From Neisseriaceae bacterium (lineage in GTDB: Bacteria > Pseudomonadota > Gammaproteobacteria > Burkholderiales > Neisseriaceae), in contig JAGNPU010000005.1 in assembly GCA_017989485.1 (NCBI GenBank), forward strand, positions 1 through 15,913: a stretch of 15,913 nucleotides of DNA, given 5' to 3'. Under the pieces are notes generated by a model. That model saw only the letters and a program-made list of their open reading frames with translations, did no database searches and was not told where the DNA came from. Position 1 is the first letter of the stretch. Every line of letters begins with the position of its first letter. This document shows positions 7,468-15,913 of the stretch, piece after piece. A program made the position numbers and the translations under genes.

Positions 7468-8664
7468 ATGGCCAACCCATACAGTATCTTATTTCAGCAA
7501 CCCGGCACCAAAGCCTTTTCCAGCGCCGGCTTTTTGGCGCGGATGCCCCTATCGATGACCGGCATTGGCATCATCACCATGCTGGCGCAAACCCATGACT
7601 CTTACTGGCTCGCCGGCGCCGTCGCGGCCACGTTCGCGTTTTCCATGGCGATTTTGGCGCCGCAAATTTCCCGCGCCGTTGACCGCGTTGGCCAAAGCAC
7701 CGTCTTGCCCTGGGTCAGCCTGGTGTGCGTGTTGGCGCTGGTGGCGCTGTTTGCCGCCACCCGATTCGACGCACCCGAGTGGACGCTGTATGTGTTTGCG
7801 GCGCTGGCAGGCTGTATGCCCAGCATGTCGGCCATGGTTAGGGCGCGCTGGAGCCAGCTGTATCGCGGCAGCTCGAAGCTGCACACGGCGTTTTCATTTG
7901 AGTCCGTGTTGGATGAAATTTGCTTTATTGTGGGGCCGCCCATTTCGGTTGGCCTCAGCGTGGCCCTGTTTCCCGAGGCCGGCATTTTGGTGGCCGCCCT
8001 GCTGCTGGCCATGGGCGTCTACGTCTTTGTGTCGCAAAAGGCCACAGAACCGCCCGTACTTAATCACAGCGGGCCTAGAGGCCCCTCGGTCTTGACCCTT
8101 AAGCCGGTCCAAATCTTGGTGTTGGCCCTGATCGCCTTAGGCACCATCGTCGGCACCATCGACGTCATCAGCGTGGCCTTTGCCAAGGCCCAAGGCCAAC
8201 CGGCGGCCGCCAGCCTGGTGCTGTCGGCCTACGCCTTAAGCTCTTGCATTGCCGGCCTGATTTTTGGCACCCTCAAGCTCAAAACACCCTTGGCCAAGCT
8301 GTTTTTATGGGCGGCCCTGGCCACCGCCATCACCGCCATCCCCTTCTTTTTTGCCAGCAATATTTGGTTCTTGGTGGTCGTGGTCTTGATTGCCGGCGTG
8401 TTCTTCTCCCCCACCATGATCATCGCCATGGGCCTGGTACAAACCATAGTGCCCGAAGCCAAGCTGACCGAAGGCCTGACCTGGATGGTGACCGGCCTGG
8501 GCATCGGCGTGGCGGTGGGCGCCGCCATTGCCGGCTCCGTCATCGACCACTTCGGCATCACCACGGCGTTCACCATTACCCTAGGGGCCGGCCTGGTGGT
8601 GTTACTGGTGGCCTTATTGGGGCAGCGGCTGCTGCACGCTGGCAGCGCGACAGCGGTGCACTGA
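7468..8664 (+). CDS. MFS transporter, probable drug or metabolite exporter controlled by the adjacent TetR
   Basis: This 398-residue integral membrane protein has about twelve hydrophobic segments, a normal length for the major facilitator superfamily. A motif-A-like loop (SRAVDRVGQ, about residues 68-76) lies between TM2 and TM3. The conserved stretch FSFESVLDEICFIVGPP at about 142-158 resembles a subgroup of uncharacterised bacterial MFS permeases. I chose ATG 7468 because GGAG (7459-7462) lies five bases upstream and the protein begins MANPYSILFQQPG like its relatives. The frame is open back to 7414, but that start would overlap the operator. The divergent TetR gene and shared operator point to an inducible exporter with unknown substrate. 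A strong terminator follows. Confidence 0.88.
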   Translation: MANPYSILFQQPGTKAFSSAGFLARMPLSMTGIGIITMLAQTHDSYWLAGAVAATFAFSMAILAPQISRAVDRVGQSTVLPWVSLVCVLALVALFAATRFDAPEWTLYVFAALAGCMPSMSAMVRARWSQLYRGSSKLHTAFSFESVLDEICFIVGPPISVGLSVALFPEAGILVAALLLAMGVYVFVSQKATEPPVLNHSGPRGPSVLTLKPVQILVLALIALGTIVGTIDVISVAFAKAQGQPAAASLVLSAYALSSCIAGLIFGTLKLKTPLAKLFLWAALATAITAIPFFFASNIWFLVVVVLIAGVFFSPTMIIAMGLVQTIVPEAKLTEGLTWMVTGLGIGVAVGAAIAGSVIDHFGITTAFTITLGAGLVVLLVALLGQRLLHAGSATAVH

Positions 8665-8678
8665 CCGCCTCACCCACC

Positions 8679-8721
8679 AAAAAGCCGCGCGCTCGGATCA
8701 CCCGAGTGCGCGGCTTTTTTT
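8679..8721. terminator. Bidirectional terminator between the MFS gene and ftsX
   Basis: The left arm at 8684-8696 and right arm at 8702-8714 form a 13-bp stem with one G-T pair and a 5-base loop. Seven T (8715-8721) follow on +, and five A (8679-8683) precede it, giving a U run on the minus strand as well. It lies 14 bases after the MFS stop and 8 bases beyond the ftsX stop, so it can end both convergent transcripts. Confidence 0.93.
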
Positions 8722-8729
8722 AAGCTTGA

Positions 8730-9638
8730 TTAAGCCTTAGACTGATAGCTATTCAAATGCTGTTGGGTGGCCCAATAAGCGCCTAAAATGCCCAATAAAC
8801 TCACCACCACGAACACGACGATGACTTCTGGCACGGTAAAAAAGCGCCAGTGGAACACCACGCCATAGGTGCTAAAGGCTTCATCAAACAGCTTTTGCGC
8901 GCCGGTCACAATCCATGAACACAAAATCAGGCTCAGCAGGCTGGAAAACACGCCCTGCCATATCGCCTGATACAAGAACGGCCGTCGAATAAACGATGAG
9001 GACGCCCCCAACAGCTTGGTGACCTCGATCTCTTCTTTTTTCGACAAAATTTGTAGGCGGATGGTGTTGTGGGCCACCAGCACAAAGGCCAGGCTCAGGG
9101 TAATGGCCAAAAACAGGGTCAGCTGATTCACCAAATGCATGATTTTTTGGATGGTTTGTGCCCACTCTGCGTCAACGCTGGCCTGATCCACCATAGGCAG
9201 CATCGCCAAGGTGTCTTTTAGGGCCAACAGGTCTTTGGTGTCCATTTGTTTTGGGGTCACCACAAAGGCATGCGGCAACGGGTTGCCGTCCATTAACGAC
9301 ACCAAATCATTTTCGCCCATGCCCAGCTGCAGCTGCTCCAGCGCGACGTCTTTGCTGACAAAGTCAATTTTGGCCACGCTGTCTAGGTCGTCTAAGGCGC
9401 TTTCCACCGTGGCAATATCGCTTTCCAAAGCCTCTCTGTCCATATACACGGTAATCTGCGGCGTTTTGGCCAGCTGACCAATAAAGGGCGAGCTGCTTTG
9501 TACCCCGAGATATAAGGCCAAGGGTAAGGTCATCGCCACGGCCAACATGGCAAAGGTGAACAGGCTGCCGATAGGCTGTTGCCACAGCGCCGAGAGGGCG
9601 CGCTTGGCCGCAATAATGTGTAAAGTAAAAAGCCTCAT
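8730..9638 (-). CDS. ftsX: Cell division ABC transporter permease FtsX
   Basis: This 302-residue inner-membrane protein partners with FtsE. FtsEX is not known as a transporter but uses ATP to drive periplasmic activation of cell-wall amidases and divisome progress. The FtsX layout is visible: a cytoplasmic N-terminus, TM1 (about 23-46), a periplasmic domain (about 50-165) with the ITVYMD start, then TM2 (about 170-190), TM3 (about 222-246) and TM4 (about 270-292). The cytoplasmic loop NTIRLQILSKKEEIEVTKLLGA (about 191-212) is the FtsX coupling segment. Its start overlaps the end of ftsE by 4 bases (ATGA), so the two are translationally coupled. Length is normal and nothing is missing. It is the last gene of ftsY-ftsE-ftsX. 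Confidence 0.96.
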   Translation of the reverse strand: MRLFTLHIIAAKRALSALWQQPIGSLFTFAMLAVAMTLPLALYLGVQSSSPFIGQLAKTPQITVYMDREALESDIATVESALDDLDSVAKIDFVSKDVALEQLQLGMGENDLVSLMDGNPLPHAFVVTPKQMDTKDLLALKDTLAMLPMVDQASVDAEWAQTIQKIMHLVNQLTLFLAITLSLAFVLVAHNTIRLQILSKKEEIEVTKLLGASSSFIRRPFLYQAIWQGVFSSLLSLILCSWIVTGAQKLFDEAFSTYGVVFHWRFFTVPEVIVVFVVVSLLGILGAYWATQQHLNSYQSKA

Positions 9639-10288
9639 GCGCTTAACTGCCCTTCTTTGAGTCGCAAAATACGGTGGCCATAGTCGGCCATCAAGGTTTC
9701 ATCATGAGCCGACACCAAGACCGTCACGCCGGCCTGATGAAAGGAGCGAAACAGTTCCATAATGTCTAAGGCGTAGGCGCGGTCTAGGTTGGCCGATGGT
9801 TCATCGGCAATCAACAGGCTGGGCTTGTTGACCACCGCCCGCGCGATGCACAGGCGCTGCTGCTCGCCGCCAGACAGGCTTTCTGGCCGAGCCAGCTCCT
9901 TACCCTTTAGGCCCACTTTGTCGATGGCCACGAGGGCGCGTTCAATCGCCTGATCGCGGCGATAGCCAACGATTTGTAGGGGCAGCAACACATTGTCGAT
10001 GACGTTGCGGTCGAACAGGATTTTATGGTCTTGGAACACAATCCCAATGTGCTGGCGCATATAGCCCAGCTGATTGTCATTCAGCTTGCTTAAATCCTGC
10101 TGGTTAAACAGCACTTTACCAGAAGTCGGCTTGGTAATCCCCGCCACCAGTTTCAAAATGGTGGACTTGCCGGCACCAGAGTGTCCGGCCAAAAACACCA
10201 TCTCGCCATGATGAACCTCAAAGCTTAAGTTTTTTAAAGCCGTAAAGTTACCCGGATAGGTTTTGCTCACTTGTTCGAAACGAATCAT
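9635..10288 (-). CDS. ftsE: Cell division ATP-binding protein FtsE
   Basis: This 217-residue ABC ATPase is peripheral on the inner membrane and bound to FtsX. All ABC motifs are present: Walker A GHSGAGKST (35-43), Q-loop Gln86 in FQDHK, signature LSGGEQQR (138-145), Walker B LLIADEP with Glu163, D-loop ANLD, and the switch histidine His195 in SAHDE. The start MIRFEQVSKTYPG matches the family. The frame stays open about 100 bases further upstream, but that part overlaps the end of ftsY and is not conserved. The gene starts 28 bases after the ftsY stop and overlaps ftsX by 4 bases. A weak AGAAAG about 12 bases upstream may serve as ribosome-binding site. Confidence 0.97.
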   Translation of the reverse strand: MIRFEQVSKTYPGNFTALKNLSFEVHHGEMVFLAGHSGAGKSTILKLVAGITKPTSGKVLFNQQDLSKLNDNQLGYMRQHIGIVFQDHKILFDRNVIDNVLLPLQIVGYRRDQAIERALVAIDKVGLKGKELARPESLSGGEQQRLCIARAVVNKPSLLIADEPSANLDRAYALDIMELFRSFHQAGVTVLVSAHDETLMADYGHRILRLKEGQLSA

Positions 10289-10316
10289 TTTTGCATACTT
10301 TCTGTCAGTGTGAGGC

Positions 10317-11702
<1,386 letters not shown>

Positions 11703-11773
11703 AATTCTGCTTGTCTTGGAATAAGGCTGTAAATACCTACCATTGTATCGGTAAATCATGAGGGGATAAATAA

Positions 11774-13105
11774 ATGCGTCGGATTTGTTTCACATTAATC
11801 ACACTATTGGGCATTGCGGCCCTGCCCATACAGGCCAAAATCCTAACCCAGACCTTAGATAACGGCCTTAAAGTCATTATTAAAGAAGACCATCGCGCCC
11901 CCGTTGCCGTGTCCCAAATTTGGTATCGCGTCGGCAGCATCGACGAGCTCAACGGCACCACCGGCCTCAGCCATGCGCTAGAGCACCTGATGTTTAAAGG
12001 CACCCACAGCGTGCCCGCAGGCGAATTCAGCCGCAAGGTGGCCGCCACTGGGGGCCAGTTCAACGCCTTCACCAGCCAAGACCAAACCGTGTATTACGAA
12101 ACCACGGCGGCCAGCGCCCTGCCCGAAATGCTCAAGCTCGAAGCCGACCGCATGGTCAACCTCAATTTCAGCGACGAAGCCTTTACCAATGAAATGGCCG
12201 TCATTAAAGAAGAGCGCCGCATGCGCACCGACGACACCCCCGGCGGCGTGCTGTGGGAAAGCCTGTTGGCCAACGCCTTCATTGCCAATCCTTCCCGCCT
12301 GCCCGTCATCGGCTGGATGAACGACTTAGACCACATGCAGGCAGAAGACTTACGCGCCTGGTACAAACAGTGGTATGCCCCGAACAACGCCACCGTGATT
12401 GTGGTCGGCGCCGTCAATGCCGAGGACACCCTGGCCATTGTGCAACGTGAATTTGGTGGTTTTAAGCCCCAAACCCTGCCGGTACGCAAACCCCAAGCCG
12501 AGCCCACCCAAAAAGGCATTAAGCGGGTACAGGTGAGCGCCCCCTCTGAGCTGCCCATATTGGCTTTGGCCTATAAAGCCCCGAAGCTGATCAAGCTTGA
12601 CGACCAAGCACCCTATGCCTTGGCCATGTTAAGTGCCGTCCTAGACGGTCACGAGGCCAGCCGCCTGAGCAAAAAACTGGTGCGTGAAGACAAGATTGCC
12701 CTCAACGTCAGCGCCGGCTATGGCCTCTACAGCCGCGGCGAAAACCTGTTTACCCTTACCGCCATGCCCACCCAAGGCCAAAGCCTGGCCACATTAGAAC
12801 AGGCGCTCAAGGACGTGGTCAGCGACATCGCCCAAAACGGCGTGTCGGCTGCCGAACTCAAGCGCATCCGCAACCAAATGGATGCCGCCGACGTGTACAA
12901 AAAAGACTCTATGGAAGGCCAGGCTTTGAGCATGGGCTATTTGGAAACGGTTGGCTTTGGTCATGAGGCCGAAGAGACCATGAAGAAAAACATGCAAAAA
13001 GTGACCAGCAAAGACATTCAAGCCGCCGCCAAATCGTTAATCGACGATCGCCTGACCGTGGTGACCTTGCTGCCAGAGTCCATACACCCCGCCAAAAAAC
13101 CATAG
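11774..13105 (+). CDS. Periplasmic M16B zinc metallopeptidase, active-type partner
   Basis: This 443-residue insulinase/pitrilysin-family peptidase has a cleavable signal peptide (about residues 1-21, ending PIQA|K). The inverted zinc motif H67-A-L-E70-H71 carries the metal ligands and catalytic glutamate. The third ligand should be Glu146 or Glu147 in VIKEERR, about 75 residues later as in the family. The N-terminal M16 domain spans about 28-180 and the C-terminal M16 domain about 190-380. AGGGG (11761-11765) eight bases upstream fixes the start. A second M16 gene without the motif follows after 15 bases. The pair is divergent from ftsY, as in Pseudomonas and other proteobacteria, where M16 genes sit next to ftsY. 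The natural substrate is unknown. Confidence 0.95.
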   Translation: MRRICFTLITLLGIAALPIQAKILTQTLDNGLKVIIKEDHRAPVAVSQIWYRVGSIDELNGTTGLSHALEHLMFKGTHSVPAGEFSRKVAATGGQFNAFTSQDQTVYYETTAASALPEMLKLEADRMVNLNFSDEAFTNEMAVIKEERRMRTDDTPGGVLWESLLANAFIANPSRLPVIGWMNDLDHMQAEDLRAWYKQWYAPNNATVIVVGAVNAEDTLAIVQREFGGFKPQTLPVRKPQAEPTQKGIKRVQVSAPSELPILALAYKAPKLIKLDDQAPYALAMLSAVLDGHEASRLSKKLVREDKIALNVSAGYGLYSRGENLFTLTAMPTQGQSLATLEQALKDVVSDIAQNGVSAAELKRIRNQMDAADVYKKDSMEGQALSMGYLETVGFGHEAEETMKKNMQKVTSKDIQAAAKSLIDDRLTVVTLLPESIHPAKKP

Positions 13106-13120
13106 AAAGGCCATGACCCT

Positions 13121-14422
13121 ATGCGCATGAAAACCCTAGGCCTAATGGCCCTGATCGCAACCGTCCCCATGGTTGCTCACGCCGTTGAGATCCAAAGCTG
13201 GCAGCTGAATAATGGCGCCAAAGTCTTGTTTATTGAAAGCCACCAAAACCCCATTGTGGACGTCAACGTGTCGTTTAACGCAGGCGCCATGCAGGATGAC
13301 CCCAATAAAATCGGCGTGGCTGGCTTTACCGGCGGCCTGATGGACGCCGGCGCCGGCGAGTTTGACGAAGAAGCCTTTAATGAGCGAACCGCCGACCTGG
13401 CCGTCAGCATTGGCAGCTCGGCCGGCACCGAAAGCGCCAGCGTGCGCTTTCGCAGCCTGAGCAAAAAAGAGGTGTTAAACCCGACCGTGGCCTTGACCAA
13501 CCTGGTGTTGACCAAGCCACGCTTTGACGCTGCCGTGTTACAACGCGAACAGGACCGCGCGGTCTTAAGCCTGAAACAGGGCGAAACCAATCCGGGCTTT
13601 TTGAGCGCACGCGCCTATGCCGAGCTAAACTATGGCGATCACCCTTATGGTTACGGGGCCAAAACCTCCGAAGCACGCATTCGTGCCATCAGCCGCGATG
13701 ACCTGGTGCGCTTTCATCAGGCCCATTACGCCCAAAACAACGCCACCGTGTCCATCGTCGGCGACCTCAGCCGTGCCCAGGCCAACACCATTGCCGAACA
13801 GCTGTTACAAGGTCTGCCCCTAAAAGCCGCCGAACAACGGGCCCTGCCCAAGGTTGACACCGACAAAAAAGGCCAACGCCGCGACATTGCCCACCCGTCT
13901 AGTCAGACCAGCATCGTCATGGGCTATCCGGTGATCACCCGTGACGACCCTGATTACTATGCCTTTGTGGTCGGCAATTATATTTTGGGCGGCGGTGGCT
14001 TTGAATCACGCCTGATGAAAGAGCTACGCGACAACCGTGGCCTCACCTACGGCGTGTCCAGCTCGTTTAGCCCGGCGCGCGAAAAAGGCACTTTCAGCAT
14101 CGGCCTCAAAACCAAAAAGGCCTCGGCCAAAGAAGCCTTAAGCGTGAGCCAAAAAGTCTTGGCCGACTACATCAAGCAAGGCCCGACCGCGGCAGAAGTG
14201 CAACAGGCACAGGCCAATATGGTGGGGGGCTTCCCGCTGCGCATCGACACCAACGCCAAGCTTTTAAGCTATCTTAGCGTGATCGGCCTCTACGATTTGC
14301 CGCTCACCTATTTGGATGACTACCCTAAAGCCGTGGCGGCCGTGACGCCCGAGCAAATTAAAGCCGTGTGGCAACGTCGCATCAATCCGGCCTATTTCAA
14401 CATTGTGGTGGTGGGGGGCTAA
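13121..14422 (+). CDS. Periplasmic M16 peptidase homologue lacking the zinc motif
   Basis: This 433-residue insulinase-family protein has a signal peptide (cleavage near AHA|V, after residue 21) and both M16 domains. Where the active family has HxxEH it has G68-F-T-G-G72, so it cannot bind zinc in the usual way. The C-terminal half keeps the R297...Y310 pattern (RLMKELRDNRGLTYG) that in M16B heterodimers helps to hold the substrate for the active subunit. It most likely forms a heterodimer with the upstream peptidase. AGAAAGG (13104-13110) sits ten bases before ATG 13121, and an alternative start at 13127 would be too far from it. The gene is 15 bases downstream of its partner, so they are one operon, followed by a strong terminator. 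Confidence 0.95.
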   Translation: MRMKTLGLMALIATVPMVAHAVEIQSWQLNNGAKVLFIESHQNPIVDVNVSFNAGAMQDDPNKIGVAGFTGGLMDAGAGEFDEEAFNERTADLAVSIGSSAGTESASVRFRSLSKKEVLNPTVALTNLVLTKPRFDAAVLQREQDRAVLSLKQGETNPGFLSARAYAELNYGDHPYGYGAKTSEARIRAISRDDLVRFHQAHYAQNNATVSIVGDLSRAQANTIAEQLLQGLPLKAAEQRALPKVDTDKKGQRRDIAHPSSQTSIVMGYPVITRDDPDYYAFVVGNYILGGGGFESRLMKELRDNRGLTYGVSSSFSPAREKGTFSIGLKTKKASAKEALSVSQKVLADYIKQGPTAAEVQQAQANMVGGFPLRIDTNAKLLSYLSVIGLYDLPLTYLDDYPKAVAAVTPEQIKAVWQRRINPAYFNIVVVGG

Positions 14423-14440
14423 CCCCACCTAGCCCTGAAC

Positions 14441-14474
14441 AACCCCTGAGGCCTGTCTGGCTCAGGGGTTTTTT
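14441..14474 (+). terminator. Intrinsic terminator after the M16 pair
   Basis: AACCCCTGAG (14441-14450) pairs perfectly with CTCAGGGGTT (14461-14470) around a 10-base loop and runs into six T (14469-14474). It begins 19 bases after the stop of the second M16 gene and ends that operon. Confidence 0.93.
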
Positions 14475-14622
14475 GGGCCTTTAAGGCGTCTGCTTCATGC
14501 AACAGCCTTGAAAAAAAAGCGGCCCTAGCCCCTCGACGCAAACCTGCCTCACCCCATCAATGGTAAGCTGACCCAACACACAACCCATCTGACGCCGCCA
14601 GGACAGCCGCCCAACCGGCACC

Positions 14623-14657
14623 TGAGGGCGCAGAACACCCACCATAAGACGCCCTCA
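14623..14657. repeat. 8-bp inverted repeat upstream of the YbfB-type gene
   Basis: TGAGGGCG (14623-14630) and CGCCCTCA (14650-14657) are perfect inverted arms 19 bases apart, ending 23 bases before the transporter start. It could be an operator or a hairpin in the mRNA leader. No promoter is obvious in the 258-base gap 14423-14680, which otherwise holds only the terminator. Confidence 0.35.
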
Positions 14658-14680
14658 CAACGATGTGGGCCACGAGAAAT

Positions 14681-15910
14681 ATGACTCTACACCCTCCCCA
14701 CCACACGCCCAAGCAGCCTTTGGACTTTGCCCAAGACCATCCCCTACTCACGGCCTTAGCCCTGTCTCTGGCCGCCGCCGTGGCCCTTGGCCTAACCCGT
14801 TTTTCTTATGGCGTTTTGCTGCCCCCCATGCGCAGCGATTTGGGCTGGTCTTACTTCATCGCAGGGGCCATGCACACCGGCAATGCCCTCGGCTATTTTT
14901 TAGGTGCCTTGCTGACGCCCGCCTTACTGCGCCGCATCGACATCTGGCGACTGCTGGTGCTGAGCGCCTTTGTGGCCGCCGCCATCATGCTGCTGTCCGG
15001 CACCGTCGTCAGCAGCCGCCTCTTACTGCTGCTGCGCATCGGCTCAGGCGTGGTCAGCGCCTTTATGTTCATTGCCGGGGGGATCTTGGCCGCCCGCCTA
15101 GGCTCTTTACACAGCGCGCGTGCGGGTTTGCTCATCGGCCTTTACTACGGTGGCACGGGCCTGGGCATTGCCCTGTCGGCGCTGCTCGTGCCCATCACCC
15201 TAGGCTGGGCGCAACAACACCACGTCGCCCATGCCTGGCAATGGCCATGGCTAGGCCTCGGGCTGGCCTGTTTGCTGGCGGCCGCCCTGATGGCGTGGCC
15301 CACCAAAGACCTAGGCGCCACCACCTTGCCCAACGGCCACCGACGCCCCTTTGCCATTAGGGAGTTTCAATTTGGTCTGGCCGGCTACTTTATGTTTGGC
15401 GTCGGCTACATCGGCTACATGACGTTTGTCATTGCCCTCCTCAAAGAGCAAGGCATGGCCCCCAACCGAATCACCCTGTTTTACACCCTGCTCGGCGTGG
15501 CCGTGGTCGCCTCTTCCCGCCTGTGGGCCAAGGTTTTAGAACGCTTTAAGGGCGGCGAAGCACTGGCGCTGTTTAATGGCTTACTCGGCGTGGCCGCCAT
15601 CCTGCCCGCCTTCACCAGCGCCCTGCCGGTGGTGTTTGTGTCTGGCATCGTGTTTGGGGCCGTATTTCTGTCCGCCGTCGCCTCCACCACGGCCCTGGTG
15701 CGCCATAATTTGCCACCAGACTCCTGGTCGGCCGGCATCAGCGCCTTTACCGTGGTGTTCGCCCTGGGCCAGGTGGTCGGCCCCATAGTGGTGGGCTGGG
15801 TGGCCGACGGCCCTGGCGGGCTGGCCCGTGGCCTCATTTTCTCGGCCCTGGCCTTATTGATTGGGGCGGTGCTGGCGTCACGGCAAAAAGCGCTCGCGCC
15901 CTCCGCTTAA
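14681..15910 (+). CDS. YbfB/YjiJ-family MFS transporter
   Basis: This 409-residue inner-membrane protein has about twelve hydrophobic segments. The first region, LGLTRFSYGVLLPPM followed by GWSYFIAGAMHTGNALGYFLGALL (about residues 36-78), is characteristic of the YbfB/YjiJ (MFS_4) family of uncharacterised permeases. Its length is normal. I prefer ATG 14681, with GAGA a few bases upstream. An in-frame ATG at 14663 has no ribosome-binding site. The residues before the first membrane segment are His/Pro-rich and poorly conserved. It follows the M16 terminator, so it probably has its own promoter. The substrate is unknown. The stop codon lies three bases before the window end. Confidence 0.86.
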   Translation: MTLHPPHHTPKQPLDFAQDHPLLTALALSLAAAVALGLTRFSYGVLLPPMRSDLGWSYFIAGAMHTGNALGYFLGALLTPALLRRIDIWRLLVLSAFVAAAIMLLSGTVVSSRLLLLLRIGSGVVSAFMFIAGGILAARLGSLHSARAGLLIGLYYGGTGLGIALSALLVPITLGWAQQHHVAHAWQWPWLGLGLACLLAAALMAWPTKDLGATTLPNGHRRPFAIREFQFGLAGYFMFGVGYIGYMTFVIALLKEQGMAPNRITLFYTLLGVAVVASSRLWAKVLERFKGGEALALFNGLLGVAAILPAFTSALPVVFVSGIVFGAVFLSAVASTTALVRHNLPPDSWSAGISAFTVVFALGQVVGPIVVGWVADGPGGLARGLIFSALALLIGAVLASRQKALAPSA

Positions 15911-15913
15911 AAC

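Noticed and set aside
8244..8723. A 159-codon + frame inside and beyond the first MFS gene
   Set aside because: It is a shifted frame of the transporter, His/Arg/Pro-rich, and runs into the terminator hairpin. It is not a gene.
13113..13130. Five-codon open frame (ATG at 13113) overlapping the start of the second M16 gene
   Set aside because: Its ATG is only two bases from the ribosome-binding site and it is too short to support. ATG 13121 has the better spacing.

Overview
The window carries only ordinary-looking chromosomal genes and no phage or plasmid backbone. It appears to come from a betaproteobacterium, most likely of the Neisseriales. The reasons are the order dprA-smg-topA, a TopA of 768 residues ending in four cysteine zinc ribbons, and the ftsY-ftsE-ftsX operon lying divergent to an M16 peptidase pair. 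The sequence looks moderately G+C-rich, but I did not compute the composition. The taxonomic call is inference from gene order and protein character.

Layout. Bases 1-3138 (+) hold the 3' end of dprA (transformation DNA loading), smg (DUF494) and topA (DNA topoisomerase I). A terminator-like hairpin lies between smg and topA, and a clear terminator follows topA. Next, all on +, come proB (glutamate 5-kinase), a candidate Pho box, and the phosphate two-component pair phoB-phoR. The gap between the convergent phoR and tetR genes (6523-6766) holds two inverted REP-like hairpins, each with GTAG at its 5' foot. They are flanked by 13-bp direct repeats that each contain a perfect DnaA-box word. A tetR-type regulator (-) is divergent from an MFS transporter (+). 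The two share a perfect 12-bp-arm palindrome that contains a TTGACA -35 box for each direction. A bidirectional terminator separates the transporter from the minus-strand operon ftsY-ftsE-ftsX (cell division ABC complex plus SRP receptor). Divergent from ftsY are two secreted M16 peptidase homologues, the first with the zinc motif and the second without it, closed by a strong terminator. The window ends with a YbfB/YjiJ-type MFS transporter.

How the genes fit together. PhoB-PhoR probably autoregulates through the Pho box. The TetR protein probably controls both itself and the neighbouring exporter. FtsY serves membrane-protein targeting, and FtsEX couples divisome activity to cell-wall hydrolysis. 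The M16 pair probably works as an active/inactive heterodimer in the periplasm.

I found no clearly new multi-gene system. The most unusual items are a 31-unit Glu-Pro tract inside FtsY encoded by a slippage-prone hexamer repeat, the REP pair with flanking DnaA-box repeats, and the phoB upstream region.
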